Assembly (NCBI RefSeq): GCF_947242115.1
Contig: NC_074716.1
Span: 49,730,069-49,794,068, forward strand
Source of the DNA: Biomphalaria glabrata
Lineage: Eukaryota > Mollusca > Gastropoda > Planorbidae
DNA: 64,000 nucleotides
Direction of reading: 5' to 3'
Shown: piece by piece, positions 24,100 through 35,074 of the stretch
Numbering within the stretch: position 1 is the stretch's first letter
How the letters are laid out: each line of letters starts with the position of its first letter
Notes under the pieces: model-generated
Database searches by the model: none
What the model saw: only the letters and a program-made list of their open reading frames with translations
What the model was told of the DNA's origin: nothing
Program-made: the position numbers and the translations under genes

Positions 24100-25030
24100 A
24101 TTAATATTAAATACTCTCTGTCTCTAGTCATTTTCAGACCTTTTCTTGCTTCTTTTTTTTTTTAAAGCAGATAGAATCTATATCTATATACTCTCCCAAA
24201 CCCATGCATTTTTCAGAATTTAAATACCAATTAATATTTTGCAGCTCAACAAATTATTCGCCAACTACTTCGGAAACAAATTAAATGTTCTGAGAGTACA
24301 ATTATCCTTTCGTTTTACATTGCGACAAATGCACCCTTCTCAAAAACTGTTTATTGTGTGGTACAAAAAATATGTAAAATCTAGGTATAGGGCTAGGCCC
24401 TATATTAAAGCAAAATAAATTATAGAATATCAATTGTAGCCTATCTTGTAGTTGTATCGTTTTTTGTGGTTTTTTTTCTCAGCTCTTAATTAATTACATT
24501 GCGAAACATTCACCTTTGTATTGAACACACAAATGTTGTTTTTAGGTAATTAGACCTGTTTGAAACATACTTCTTCTTTGTATATAATTTAATTTGATCT
24601 ATTCACTATTAGGGTAATTTATGTTTAAAATGTAAACTACTCATGTAGGTAAATAAAATTAGCTAATAAAGAATCGGGATGTAGAATTTGTATTTTTTTA
24701 AAAAAAAGGGGGTGGGGAGATTCCTTCTAATGATTTATAAATGTAGGTTTCACCTTTTCCTTTAATCCTTATAGTTATAGGCCTACATGGTCTAATTCGG
24801 ACTTTAAAAATTTGGCCGCGTGTGGGTTTTATAATTTGAATAGGCTTATCTTAAATATCTATAGATTCTAGTAGTAATATTCAGCAGGTTTATAGGCCCC
24901 TAGATACTTCGTAAATTAGCAAAGAACGCCTGGCCAGAGCCCATAGTGGGTAACATTTTATTTCTGCACTGGCTAAGGACAATAGGGCTGGCAATTTGGC
25001 TATTTATAAATGGTTAACCAAATTTATATA
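24100..25030. other. AT-rich region, nothing recognised
   Basis: No exon-like segment, RNA gene or repeat family was identified. Confidence 0.4.
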
Positions 25031-25034
25031 GAAC

Positions 25035-25900
25035 TCGATCTATCATTACTGCCCAAGATCCCGCCTGGGGCGTTGGCCACCAACCAGCTTCCTCAAGGCG
25101 TCTCGGTTCTGGGCGAGTCTCTTTAACTGTCACCACATCTTTCCCGTCTGCTTCCAAAACGCTGCGCAATGTATTTCTGGGCCGTCCCCTTTTTCCTTTG
25201 GGGTTCCAGATATTGGATTGTCTTGTAATATTGGATGCAGGCTTGCGAAGGGTGTGGCCTATCCATTTCCAGTATCTATTTCAATGGGCTGCTTCTTTGT
25301 TCGTTGCCAGTTATAGTTCCTCATTCGAGATCTTGTATTGCAAGCGGATCATAAGAAAATTGACGTAGAAAGTGGCATTGCATTACAAGTACTGTCCCAG
25401 AATGATGCGTAACTTCGCAGTCTAATCTGTGCTTGATTTCTCTTGTCGAAAATCGGCTTGTTACTAAAGGGATGTGGCTCTACAGCATCTTTCATTCGGT
25501 CCAGCAGGATGCGGTTAAAAACCTTTTCTGGAATGGACAATAGCGTTATAGAAGTTGAAGCAGGACCTTTCTTGGGAGATTGATGAGATATCCCGCCTTT
25601 CAAGCTGTTCAGTCTGGTGGTATTTCTTTTATTTCCATTACAGTGCAGAAGAGAGAGTATAGTAGCTTCATGCTGGTATCGAAGTCTGCCTTTAGCGTTT
25701 CAACTAGATATCCTGCAGATTTACCGTTCTTTAACTGCTTGATTGCTCTGCGAATCTCTTATCTTTAGTGGGTGCACTGCACTTGATAGGCAAATCTTTT
25801 GCAACTGGCGGTATTTCTGGTGGGTTTGCAGGAGTAAGTCTGTTAAGTAGCTCCTGGAAATGCTTGATCCACTTCTTCTTCTGTCTTTATTTATCAGCTG
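25035..25900 (-). mobile_element. LINE, RT start joined to ORF2 C-terminus, decayed
   Basis: On the minus strand, LLSIPEKVFNRILLDRMKDA is an RT N-terminal block. After about 280 bp comes a C-terminal block with WQRTK-like, [18 protein letters not shown] and [19 protein letters not shown]. The catalytic core between them is missing, so this copy is internally deleted as well as frameshifted. Confidence 0.75.
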
Positions 25901-26519
25901 TTTCTATAGACATTGCCAGTTAATCGTTGCATAGCAAGTTTTTTTTTACATATGTTATAAATATTTGCTTAGTTGTATGATTAGTGTGCCTAGTACATTG
26001 TAAATACGCCAACACATTAAACGTTAGGCATATATTGTGTTTATCAGCTTCTTCAAATTTGTATATAAATTTGTACCGGCCCTTTTTTAATTTTCTGAAA
26101 TTATTTTAATTTTGAAAATTAAATATGCAATTTCTTTTTTTAATGCATACTTTTTACAACTATTCACTATCAATAGTAAAAATCATGGGATACTATATTT
26201 ACAAGGGGGGTGATTTTTCTGTATATTTGTAAAACATTTATGCAACCGTTTTTTTGTTTGTTTGTTTGTTGTTGTTTTTTCGAAAATAATGTAATAAAAA
26301 TATTGGTATTAATTATCGTATTACTAAACAAAGTGGTTTCTGTTTTAAAGGCTGCTAAGATTTTTGAAAAAAAAAAAGTGTTTACTTTTGTTTTAAGAGA
26401 GAAAGACTGCATTAAGTATGTATTTAAGTCAATTATTTGTTTTGATAACATTTGGTAAGCATAAATAGGAAAACAAAACGTAATGAAATACACATGCCTA
26501 CGTAGGAATAGGTGCACGT

Positions 26520-26690
26520 TTTTCTTATTCCATGCGCTAGCCAATTGCCATTACAGAATGGAACGGGTTGCCTGAATCAGCCAAAAAAAACAACAACGAT
26601 TTAGTATGCATGACTAGATTGACATATGAAATGTGTACTTCTTTTTGTGAAGTAACGTCTGTTATATATAAGATAATATAAGCAGACGTG
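26520..26690 (+). mobile_element. LINE 3' end (WNGLPE-type tail), decayed
   Basis: AITEWNGLPESAK-like frame then 'tgaagtaacgtctgttatatataagataata', as at 20618 and 40465. Confidence 0.65.
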
Positions 26691-26745
26691 CAGATTTGGA
26701 GTTCGTGTTTCCACACAAACTATCTTGTAATCTTGTTATTTCTAG

Positions 26746-26983
26746 ACATGCAGGTGGTAGTATTCTTTACACATCTGGATCGACAAGATGCTTAATAACA
26801 AACATTAAAATTAAACATACATTGTTCAACAAGGGTCCAGAAATGGAATTCAATGTAACAAGCAAACATTTTAAAAGTGCCCTTAAAAAAACAAAGCTTA
26901 TCTTAGATGAAGAAATCCGCACTTACAACTATATCTCTCCATACTGTAGAAGTTATTTCCCTTACATCAAACAAAATAATTAA
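26746..26983 (+). CDS. Possible terminal coding exon, unknown product
   Basis: Open frame of 79 codons to a TAA after an acceptor-like 'cttgttatttctag'. It reads HAGGSILYTSGSTRCLITNI, later KHFKSALKKTKLILDEEIRT and ends SPYCRSYFPYIKQNN. Composition is mixed and not repeat-like, unlike neighbouring AT-rich ORFs. No partner exon was found, no family is recognised, and the nearby LINE end means it may be part of a mobile element. Confidence 0.2.
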
Positions 26984-27337
26984 TTACTTATAATTGATTG
27001 TTTAATTTGTTATTTTTGTAAATGGATTCATGATTTGGTATGTACAATAGATAATTGTTTAAAGTTTCAACTTGATCCGAGAATAGTTTTTTGGGAGAAA
27101 TAACGTGCTCAATTATCCAAGGGGAGGAAATCCCACATAGTTAGCCGTGTCTGTGAATACTGCAGGATTAATTTTCCTTGTTGGTATCAAATTATACATT
27201 AATTAACTGACTAATTTCCTTTTTTTTTTATTGATTCATTTCTTGTCTATGAATATTGCAAAGTTTCAACCCGTAGAATGGGTGAACAAACGTTTTACCT
27301 GATTGACAGGGTGAGTTGATATAAAAGAAAAAAGTAA

Positions 27338-27600
27338 AGTTCCCCTTTCAGACCTTGCGATCTATGGGACATGATATAAAGTTCATCTGTTTCTGTAGCC
27401 CACGGTTAACAATGGTGTCATATGGCTAGCACAACGACAAACAGCCTTTACTTTTCCCCAACTAATGTCAGGTACCCATTAGAGCTGGGTGGACTCAGAG
27501 TTACCCTAAGATCCCGAGAATAAAAACCCCAGTTTTCACCAGGATTCGATCACGGACCACTGGTTCGGAAGCCAAGCTCAGCCTCTGCGCCTCACTCGAG
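27338..27600 (-). repeat. SINE family B whose head runs into a 138-bp satellite
   Basis: Minus-strand copy with the normal body (3' end at 'gttcccctttcagaccttgc'). Its tRNA-like head (gaggcgcagaggctgagctt on the minus strand) is the first part of the tandem array that follows. Confidence 0.85.
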
Positions 27601-28395
27601 ATGAGTTGATGTAAGCTCAGTAAAAAGTTGAACACAAGATTTACTAGTAACCAGAGCATTGCTACCTCTTACCTTCACATGTTTCTTAGTCGTTTGTACC
27701 GCTGAGGCCTCACGCTCAGCCTCTGCGCCTCACTCGAGATGAGTTGATGTAAGCTCAGTAAAAAGTTGAACACAAGATTTACTAGTAACCAGAGCATTGC
27801 CATCTCTTACCTTCACATGTTTCTTAGTCGTTTGAACCGCTGAGGCCTCACGCTCAGCCTCTGCGCCTCACTCGAGATGAGTTGATGTAAGCTCAGTAAA
27901 AAGTTGAACACAAGATTTACTAGTAACCAGAACATTGCTACCTCTTACCTTCACATGTTTCTTAGTCGTTTGAACCGCTGAGGCCTCACGCTCAGCCTCT
28001 GCGCCTCACTCGAGATGAGTTGATGTAAGCTCAGTAAAAAGTTGAACACAAGATTTACTAATAACCAGAGCATTGCTACCTCTTACCTTCACGTGTTTCT
28101 TAGTCGTTTGAACCGCTGAGGCCTCACGATCAGCCTCTGTGCCTCACTCGAGATGAGTTGATGTAAGCTCAGTAAAAAGTTGAACACAAGATTTACTAGT
28201 AACCAGAGCATTGCTACCTCTTACCTTCACATGTTTCTTAGTCGTTTGAACCGCTGAGGCCTCACGCTCAGCCTCTGCGCCTCACTCGAGATGAGTTAAT
28301 GTAAGCTTAGTAAAAAGCTGAACACAAGATTTATTTGTAACCCTACCTCTTACCTTCACATGTTTCTTAGTCGTTTGAACCTCTGAGGCCTCACG
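27577..28395. repeat. 138-bp satellite, six units
   Basis: Units start at 27577, 27715, 27853, 27991, 28129 and 28267 (ctcagcctctgcgcctcact). The first five are exactly 138 bp and nearly identical; the last is shorter and diverged. Each unit includes the SINE B head. High identity implies recent amplification or homogenisation. Confidence 0.95.
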
Positions 28396-28439
28396 TTTGT
28401 TCTGTTTGTTATTTCTCTAAGCCTTTTGTCAGAATTCGA

Positions 28440-28870
28440 GCAGCTTTTAATTTAGTCCTGTCCATCGATCCATCCCAGTGGCACTACAGCCCATGGAAGG
28501 CCCTGGCCTGTTCTGGCACATCGCTCCATTCTGATCTACCCAGCACTTTACGTCTCCAAGCCCGGACGTTTAGCTGTTGTAGATCTGCCTCTACGTCATC
28601 AAGCCGCCGTACTTGTGGTCTGCCCTTGGGGCGTCTGCCTTTTGGTTTTTGCCGGTGAACAATCTTTGCTCCTCTGTTCTCTGGCATACAATCGAGGTGA
28701 CCCGCCCAACGTAATCAGTTCTATTTTATTTCCGTCACTACGGAGGGATCTTCATATGGCTGGTATATTGCTTGGTTGGTGCAAGTCCTTTGTCTGGTTT
28801 CCTCATGTATGGCACCATATATTTTTCTGAGGATTTTCCTTTCCCAAGTACTTAGCGGATTTTCAAATCA
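28440..28870 (-). mobile_element. LINE 3' end, minus strand
   Basis: Frame MPENRGAKIVHRQKPKGRRP then KGRPQVRRLDDVEADLQQLN and a stop after QARAFHGL, a standard ORF2 C-terminus (RMPENR-x-AK ... GRP ... RW-DDVE-DL). 5' truncated. Confidence 0.8.
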
Positions 28871-29159
28871 TTAAATAGAAACAGTCTGATATAAACTTTT
28901 CACATGTAGGCCCTATATTACTTTTGCAACCCGCTCGGATGTATATATTGTTTTTTTTTTATAGTTATAATGTTTTGCTTGGCGTGATACACAAATTGTA
29001 AGACAAATTTCCTTACGGACAATAAAGATTTTTTTGGTCAGCGTTCAGGTTTTACGTGCATACATAACTACTTGTCTTATGATTGTTTTGTAAGTAGTTT
29101 TCTTTGTTGTGTGTTATAGAAAGCTCTGTCGCTAGTCGTTCCCTTACTTCATTCACTAG

Positions 29160-29290
29160 ATCATCCCGTCCATTCTTGGATATATTGTCTTCCCATGTTT
29201 TCTTTCATCTGCCGTTCTTATTTTTTCCCCCTAGTACTGTTCCCTTATAAAGGTCTTTACGAGCCTTGAGGATGTTTTATGTCCGTACCT
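29160..29290 (-). mobile_element. LINE ORF2 C-terminal fragment
   Basis: On the minus strand, KDLYKGTVLGGKNKNGR-KKTWEDNI-like residues match the post-RT region seen at 6500-6600. Short and stop-broken. Confidence 0.55.
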
Positions 29291-29489
29291 ATAGCACACT
29301 TGAGATTGTGTGATTCGGACCAACAAAGAGAAATAACTCAGTAAAGCAGGAGGAGTTTGGCGCGTTATTTAAGCGAGACCCGATTAAAGCACTTTCTATG
29401 TTAAGGATTCACTTCCCCTTACCGAGTGTGACTATGCTAGCTAGAGTCAAGAATAAAATGAAAGTTCCTTGGCCATCGTCGATTTAGGG

Positions 29490-29711
29490 CAGTGGCGTAG
29501 CTATGGATTTGGGGGCTTGACCTTTTTAGGGGCCCCTGCATTTTGGAATTCGACATCGTGACATGAGATAATGGCGTAATTTTTAATGTAAAAACAAATT
29601 TAAACACTCGTTTAAGCCCCCCCCCTTTTTTTTTTCCGCAAGTTGGCGCCTTGGGGGATTTTCTAATTTTGCCCCCCCCCCTTTTTTTTTCCCACTCTAG
29701 CTACGCTACTG
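29490..29711. mobile_element. MITE with 8-bp target duplication (hAT type)
   Basis: Inverted termini cagtggcgtagctatgg and (reverse complement of the right end) cagtagcgtagctagag enclose 222 bp with C and T homopolymers. Identical octamers ATTTAGGG flank it at 29482-29489 and 29712-29719. No coding capacity. Confidence 0.9.
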
Positions 29712-29732
29712 ATTTAGGGTGAGGGAGATAAT

Positions 29733-29835
29733 AATGTGGCCAGCTTAACGACCAACCGCCTTTACTTTCCCCACTTAGAGTCAGGTACCCATTAGAGCAC
29801 ATTAGAGTTGGGTGGACTCAGGGGTGTCCTAACAA
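29733..29835 (-). repeat. SINE family B fragment
   Basis: Central body only ('ccgcctttactttccccact', 'gggtggactcaggggtgtcc') with a short internal duplication of 'cattagag'. Lies beside the MITE. Confidence 0.75.
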
Positions 29836-30321
29836 TTTAACAACAATGAACTATTTTATTTGTTTTGACACAAAGCACAAGTGCTAAAAAGTCAGAATTA
29901 CAAATACAAATTATCAAGATAGAAATAATCTTTTGAATATATAACATCATTAGAATGAAACGATAATTGAGAAGGCCCTATAAAGATATGTTGAAGCTGG
30001 TGCTTTAGGGGCTGGATGAAATGATCATGATAATTAGAACGCTTAATTAAACAGCATTGGTTAAAAAATAGTAATAATAATAATATTATCTAATACCTAA
30101 CTATATGTGCTTTTCTCGTCTTATTATTTCACATGACAATAATTTCAGATAAAGTCTCTGTTTGAGTAACTTCTCTAAGCTTTCAAGAGGATAACAATTT
30201 ACACAATTAAAAAACAAGCACAACAACAGGATTAGAAAGAAAAACAATTGTTTAAAGGTCAATCAATATTCTTGTTGCGTAAGCTATGTCCGACACACAC
30301 ACAACAACCTTCTTTATTAAT

Positions 30322-30590
30322 ACAGGCGTGGTGGTTGTGTGGTAAGGCACTTGGCTTCTTAACTGAAAGGTCCCGGGTTTGAATCCTGCTGAAGACTGGG
30401 ATTTTTATTTTCGTGATTTTTGGGGCGCCTCTGAGCCCACCCAGCTCTAATGGGTACCCAACTTTAGTTGGGGAAAAAGTAAAGGCGGTTGGTCGTTGTG
30501 CTGGCCATTCTCGTTCACCGTGGGCAACAGAAACAGATGACCTTTACATCATCTGCCCTATAGATCGCAAATCTGAAAGGGGGAAGTTTT
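30322..30590 (+). repeat. SINE family B, full length
   Basis: Head ggtggttgtgtggtaaggca, B-box-like GGTTTGAATCC, complete body and end (cctatagatcgcaa-tctgaa). Confidence 0.9.
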
Positions 30591-30839
30591 ATTTTCTAAT
30601 GCTATCACAAGAAGAACAAATCTGTTAAGGGCTAGGCTTGAACAAACCAATGAATAATGACGATTTAACATCAACATTGGCCTATATTTATTTATTTAAT
30701 TTTGAAAGAAATATACTTACACAGGGTGGCTCATAATAGTAGGTTTGTAGTTTTCACTTAGAATATTTGTTTGAAAATTTGACGCTAGAATAGCGGGAAA
30801 TTCGTTATACCAATTAACATAAACAATTGAATCTCTCAA

Positions 30840-31125
30840 ATGTCTTATCTTATCTTATATAATACAAACGTTACTCCAAAAAAGAAGATGATTACGTCCT
30901 ACGCGTCATGCATTTAGTCATGCATATTAACCAACGACTTAAATTCTGCCAAGTCACTGGTTTTCCTGGCTAGCTCAGGCAACCCATTCCATGCTCTAAT
31001 AGCAGTAGGGAAGAAGGAGTATTTGTACAAATTTGTCCTAGCATATGGGACGACGACAGCATTACAAAATTCTTCTCTCGAGGACAATCGAACACACAGT
31101 CCGACACAAATTCCGATCTTCATTT
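30840..31125 (-). mobile_element. LINE 3' end (WNGLPE-type tail)
   Basis: An open 69-codon frame ends NLYKYSFFPTAIRAWNGLPE, LARKTSDLAEFKSLVNMHD and stop, followed (minus strand) by the 'gtaacgtttgtattatataagataagat' 3' UTR. Cleanest copy of this tail in the window. Confidence 0.85.
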
Positions 31126-31462
31126 CGGTAAATGCGAGCTGAATGTAATCTTTGAAATCAATTCTTGTTTTTTTGGCTTCTTGTTCTTGCTAATAACCAA
31201 TCCTATACTCTTAAGCGAGCAATTCTTGTATGTATGTATGTATATATATTTATATTTATATATATATATAAATTTTATTTCCAAAACGGCTCTAACGATT
31301 TTCTTTAAAAGTTCACGGTATGTGCATAATAGTGAGAAAAAAATTCTCAACTCATTGGCCACATCGGGAAAACTCAAGGTCGACCGTTATATCGGTTTGA
31401 AAATGGCTCATTATCGAAAAATTTATTTTGGCTAGAATGTTTTATGAATGAAATTTTCTATA

Positions 31463-31502
31463 TGACGTCAATGGGAAAAAAAACTTGACACCGCTTACGT
31501 CA
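31463..31502 (+). promoter_or_regulatory. Paired CRE-like sites
   Basis: A perfect TGACGTCA at 31463-31470 and a TTACGTCA at 31495-31502. No gene start is visible nearby, so they may belong to a mobile element or be chance. Confidence 0.25.
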
Positions 31503-31834
31503 CAGCAGTACACTAAGACATTTCTTCGCAAACAAGAAAAAGTTTTAATGATTCAATTGGCGTAATTAAACATTTGCGCACCATCTTAATTTACATTGAT
31601 CCATTATGAAACTATGGAAGAAAAATAATGAAATATCTTTATGTATGATTAGTTATTGTGTTTTAAAGGCTTTATAAGTTGTTTACACTTTAATTGCTTA
31701 CACCCGTAGGTAGCTTTTACTTTGTTATTATTTTGCTGGTGAATTATTGCAATGTGTTTAAGCTTCGAAGTCTGCCGTCCAATACCAAAACGTAGGAAAT
31801 GGTCATAACACAGCTTATGCCTTACTTGCACAAT

Positions 31835-32253
31835 CAGGGCCGGCCCTAACATTTGCGGGGCCCTATGTGAAAAAAATGAGGATTGCGCGTGGACCAGTAA
31901 GGGTATTGATAAGGATAATAAGTGAAAATAAAGATTTTGTATTAGAAAATAAATTCGTATTTGCATTACATTTTTATTAAATGAAAGCTGACGATGCCGT
32001 TTTTTTATATCACGCGTAGGACTGGCGTTTACCATAATGATTGACACCCCAAAATGACAATTTTGTCTTTTTAAGGACATTTTTATGTGTTTTAGGAGGA
32101 GATTTCCAGGAGCTCCTTGAAAACAAGGAGACCACGGGAACCCTATTATAAATTATAATGGTTTAATTTAATAATTTACACCTAGAATTAGCGCGGAGCT
32201 TTTGAACCTTCGGGGTCCACCACTGTGACAACATAGGCCTAGGGCTGGCCCTG
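31835..32253. mobile_element. MITE, CAGGGCCGGCC family, copy 1
   Basis: Termini cagggccggccctaac and (reverse complement) cagggccagccctaggcc; 419 bp. Shares internal blocks with 37686-38092 and 53025-53439 (ggccc near each end, 'ttacacctagaattagcgcg', 'aatttgtcattttggggtg'). Confidence 0.8.
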
Positions 32254-32329
32254 ATGATATCCAGCTCGCGGTCAACGAATTTTCATCACGCTGCTGCCTT
32301 TTTTTTTTATTTGTTAACCTATAAACCTC

Positions 32330-32690
32330 GGTAAAACAGAAGTCATGTTCCAAAAGTCACCCAATAAAACCTACTCAGCCCAAAGATCACTGCCATAGAC
32401 ATCCCTTAAAGTGGTAGATAACTTCACATTATCTGGGAAGCATTGTATCAATTGACGCATTGTTTTAAAGAGAGTTTGATATGTGATTATGGATAGTCGT
32501 GCTTTTGGACGCATTCAAGCGAGAGTGTGGCGAAATAAATCGCTCGCCTGTCTACAAAAATCAGTTTCAACCAGTATTCTCTCAACCCATCTATGTGGAT
32601 CTGAGACATGAGTACTTTATAAAAAGCAACTAAGACTTCTTGAACGACTTCACCAAAGACCACAATACAAACAGCGATATTCTTGCAAAA
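32330..32690 (+). mobile_element. LINE RT C-terminal fragment, plus strand
   Basis: Broken frames read KTEVMFQKSPNKTYSAQ, SRAFGRIQARVWRNKSLACL, STHLCGSETWVLYKKQLRLL and NSDILAK, the RT thumb and connection region. Ends where an oppositely oriented LINE piece starts. Confidence 0.75.
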
Positions 32691-33265
32691 TGGTATGAAA
32701 TTCGAGTCCGAAGATAAGTGAGGAATGCAGTATTTCCCTTTGCTGTGCAGCCCCAACTGTGACCTACATATTTTGCCACATCCAGAGCAAGCATAACCAT
32801 TGTCCGCAGGTGGCCGATTTAGATTTTCTTTTCGCCGTCTGCGTTTGTTCTCGGCTGCAGATTTTCTTTTTGTCTCAAATGTGTATCCCGCGGCCTTCGT
32901 GAGAGACATCCAGCTGTCTCGTTCGGAGGCCGCATGCAACCAGGTGCTCTCTTCTATGTTAGCCAAGGAAAGTTGACGACTAAGCTGGTCTTTGAAGAAT
33001 TTCCGTGGAGCGCTTCTGTCACGTCGACCACCTTTTAGCTCACAAAAAAGACTGCCTTGGCATTCGTTCGTCTCCCATACGGGATACGTGCCCTACCCAG
33101 TGCAACTGTTGGACCATAAGAAGTCCCTCTATACTGTCCATACCGGCGTTGGCAAGGACATCGCTGTTTGTAGTGCGGTCCTGCCACCGTATGTCCATGA
33201 TGGAGCGCAAGCATCTTTGGTGAAAGCACTCAAGAAGTCTTAGTTTTTTCTGTAAAGTGTCCATG
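32690..33265 (-). mobile_element. LINE ORF2 C-terminus with C2H2-like finger, minus strand
   Basis: MDTLQKKLRLLECFHQRCLR, then HWVGHVSRMGDERMPRQSFL, then after a frame change NIEESTWLHAASERDSWMS, and YACSGCGKICRSQLGLHSKG ending KYC, a C-x2-C...H-x-C finger at the extreme C-terminus. Similar to the finger at the end of the LINE at 50250-51605. Confidence 0.8.
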
Positions 33266-33631
33266 TCTCAGAGCCATAATGAATATATTAATTGCAATAT
33301 TAAATGTCAGAAAGTAACAATTTTAGAAGTTACACTGCAAAGACTTTCTTACAAGCCTATAATAGCTCAATAGTTCTACATGAAAGAAGCAATGTAAAAC
33401 GTTAAGACGTGAGCTGTGGTTTTCTATAGGACTACTTTCTATTCTAATCGCCATGTACACTTACATTGAGAACTGAAAGAACTAAAAAGCAACTCTTCGG
33501 ATTGATAGTCTTTACCCGATAGTTCATTTTCGTAATTACAACAATATTCCCAAAATAACTTCGGGTAAATATCCTTCCTTAACAAATTATTCATCCGAGC
33601 GAGGCTCGGTCACCTGATATTACATACATAT

Positions 33632-34001
33632 TGTTGTAACCCTGCCTTGCACCAGTGCTTGAGATGCGCACTAGTGCACTGTTGAACGTAAACAGGAAGA
33701 CGCTAAAATGGAGAGAAGAACAGTGCATCAGGAACTGTGAAGAGTCTGAATGTTTGGGAAACTAACAGGACAACTTTTGTGCTGCCTGAAGGTTGTATAT
33801 AGGGACCTGGAGCGAAGCGGGGAAGGCTGTCGTTGGTCCACATTCGGGTTAAGTAGCAAAGTACTGGTATACTTAGTAGTAAGACTCTGAGGAAGCTGAA
33901 GGATGTTATGTGTTTGCCCTAGTGAATAAACACAACTATTTATTTCCTGTTAAACTGTGTTGAGTTGCCTGCCTTTTCGTTGAGTGCCTACCCTAGAGTT
34001 G

Positions 34002-34006
<5 letters not shown>
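33632..34006 (+). mobile_element. Solo LTR of an LTR retrotransposon (fossil)
   Basis: A 375-bp unit starting tgttgtaac and ending gttgcaaca, i.e. TG...CA with matching inverted termini. It holds a TATA-like tatatag near 33797 and an AATAAA near 33922. No internal coding region lies on either side, so it is a solo LTR, probably Ty3/Gypsy-type by length and layout. Flanks share ATAT, but the adjoining TA repeat makes the target duplication ambiguous. Age is uncertain; the termini are still well preserved. Confidence 0.65.

Positions 34007-34051
<45 letters not shown>
34007..34051. repeat. (TA)n microsatellite
   Basis: Alternating TA run directly abutting the solo LTR end. From 34052 to 35070 the sequence is AT-rich with no recognisable gene. 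Confidence 0.95.
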
Positions 34052-34055
<4 letters not shown>

Positions 34056-35074
34056 AAGAATTTTACCGTTGTTTTCTAAGTTTATATGATAAGGTACCAG
34101 GCTACCAGCCTATGTCTCCACAATGACCACAGGGGATAATGATTTGCAGAATTCAAACACGAAAACATGGTGACGACAGTGCAGTGAGCTTTCCAACCAA
34201 TCATCACTGCCTGAGTTTACCAACAGTTCCTTCAAATTATTTATTTTTATTAATATCACTAAATTAGCACCACTGAAAAAACAACAACAACGCATTTAAG
34301 ACATTTGAGATTACAGAAGGCAAACAAAGTGTGTACAAATTGTATTTAATAGATAACATATTAAATTCGATAACAATTATTTATAAAAAAAAAATTATAT
34401 GCAAAGAAAAATGTCTATATTATCATTAATTGTCACACATAAATTCTTTAAAATGTGAAGTTCTTTTTTTTTTTTTTTTGAATGAATGCAAAACCTACTA
34501 AATTCTTAAATGTGGCTATTGTATATTCACATTGACATTAAAGAATTCAAAAATGCATATACGAAAGGTTGCCCCATATATAGCTAAAATAAAATCAAAC
34601 GGATTTTTTTTTTTTTTTGTATTTTATCCTATGACTTACATTTTCTCTTCGGTTTTCGCCCTTGTCTGCTTCATTTGGTTAGGACCAATACAAGTATTGC
34701 ATCTTATTATAAACTAATGCCCCAAGCAAGGACTACTAACCGTGTTTTAAATAAAAATGCCATTTTTTTTAAATTAAATGCCTTTTATACTTCTAGAGAA
34801 GTGAATGAGTGATATTCTGTACGTGCGTACACATCTGTCCTGATGTCTAGATCTAAATGTTTGAAATTTGAATGAACAAAAATAGGTTTACAATGTATTG
34901 ACTAAAATTAAAGGCCTACAAGAAAATGAAAAGCATTGTGAAAGTATTTAAAATAACTCTTTAAAACTATCATTCCAGAATAATAAATATTCTTAAGACA
35001 CGCACGCACGCAGGGACACACAAACATACACATTACACACACGTAAACAATATCGCCACCAGCATTGCTAAGGC

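Noticed and set aside
26170-26544. 124-codon minus ORF overlapping an 82-codon plus ORF
   Set aside because: AT-rich chance frames rich in Phe, Lys, Asn and Ile, with homopolymer-derived residues.
31649-32080. 143-codon minus-strand ORF
   Set aside because: Largely inside a MITE; no conserved motif and no splice context.
32992-33243. Plus-strand ORFs of 72-83 codons
   Set aside because: Antisense shadows of the minus-strand LINE C-terminus.
32330-33265. Twin-priming inversion of a single LINE
   Set aside because: The plus piece abuts the 3' end of the minus piece and both cover the same RT segment, which twin priming does not produce.
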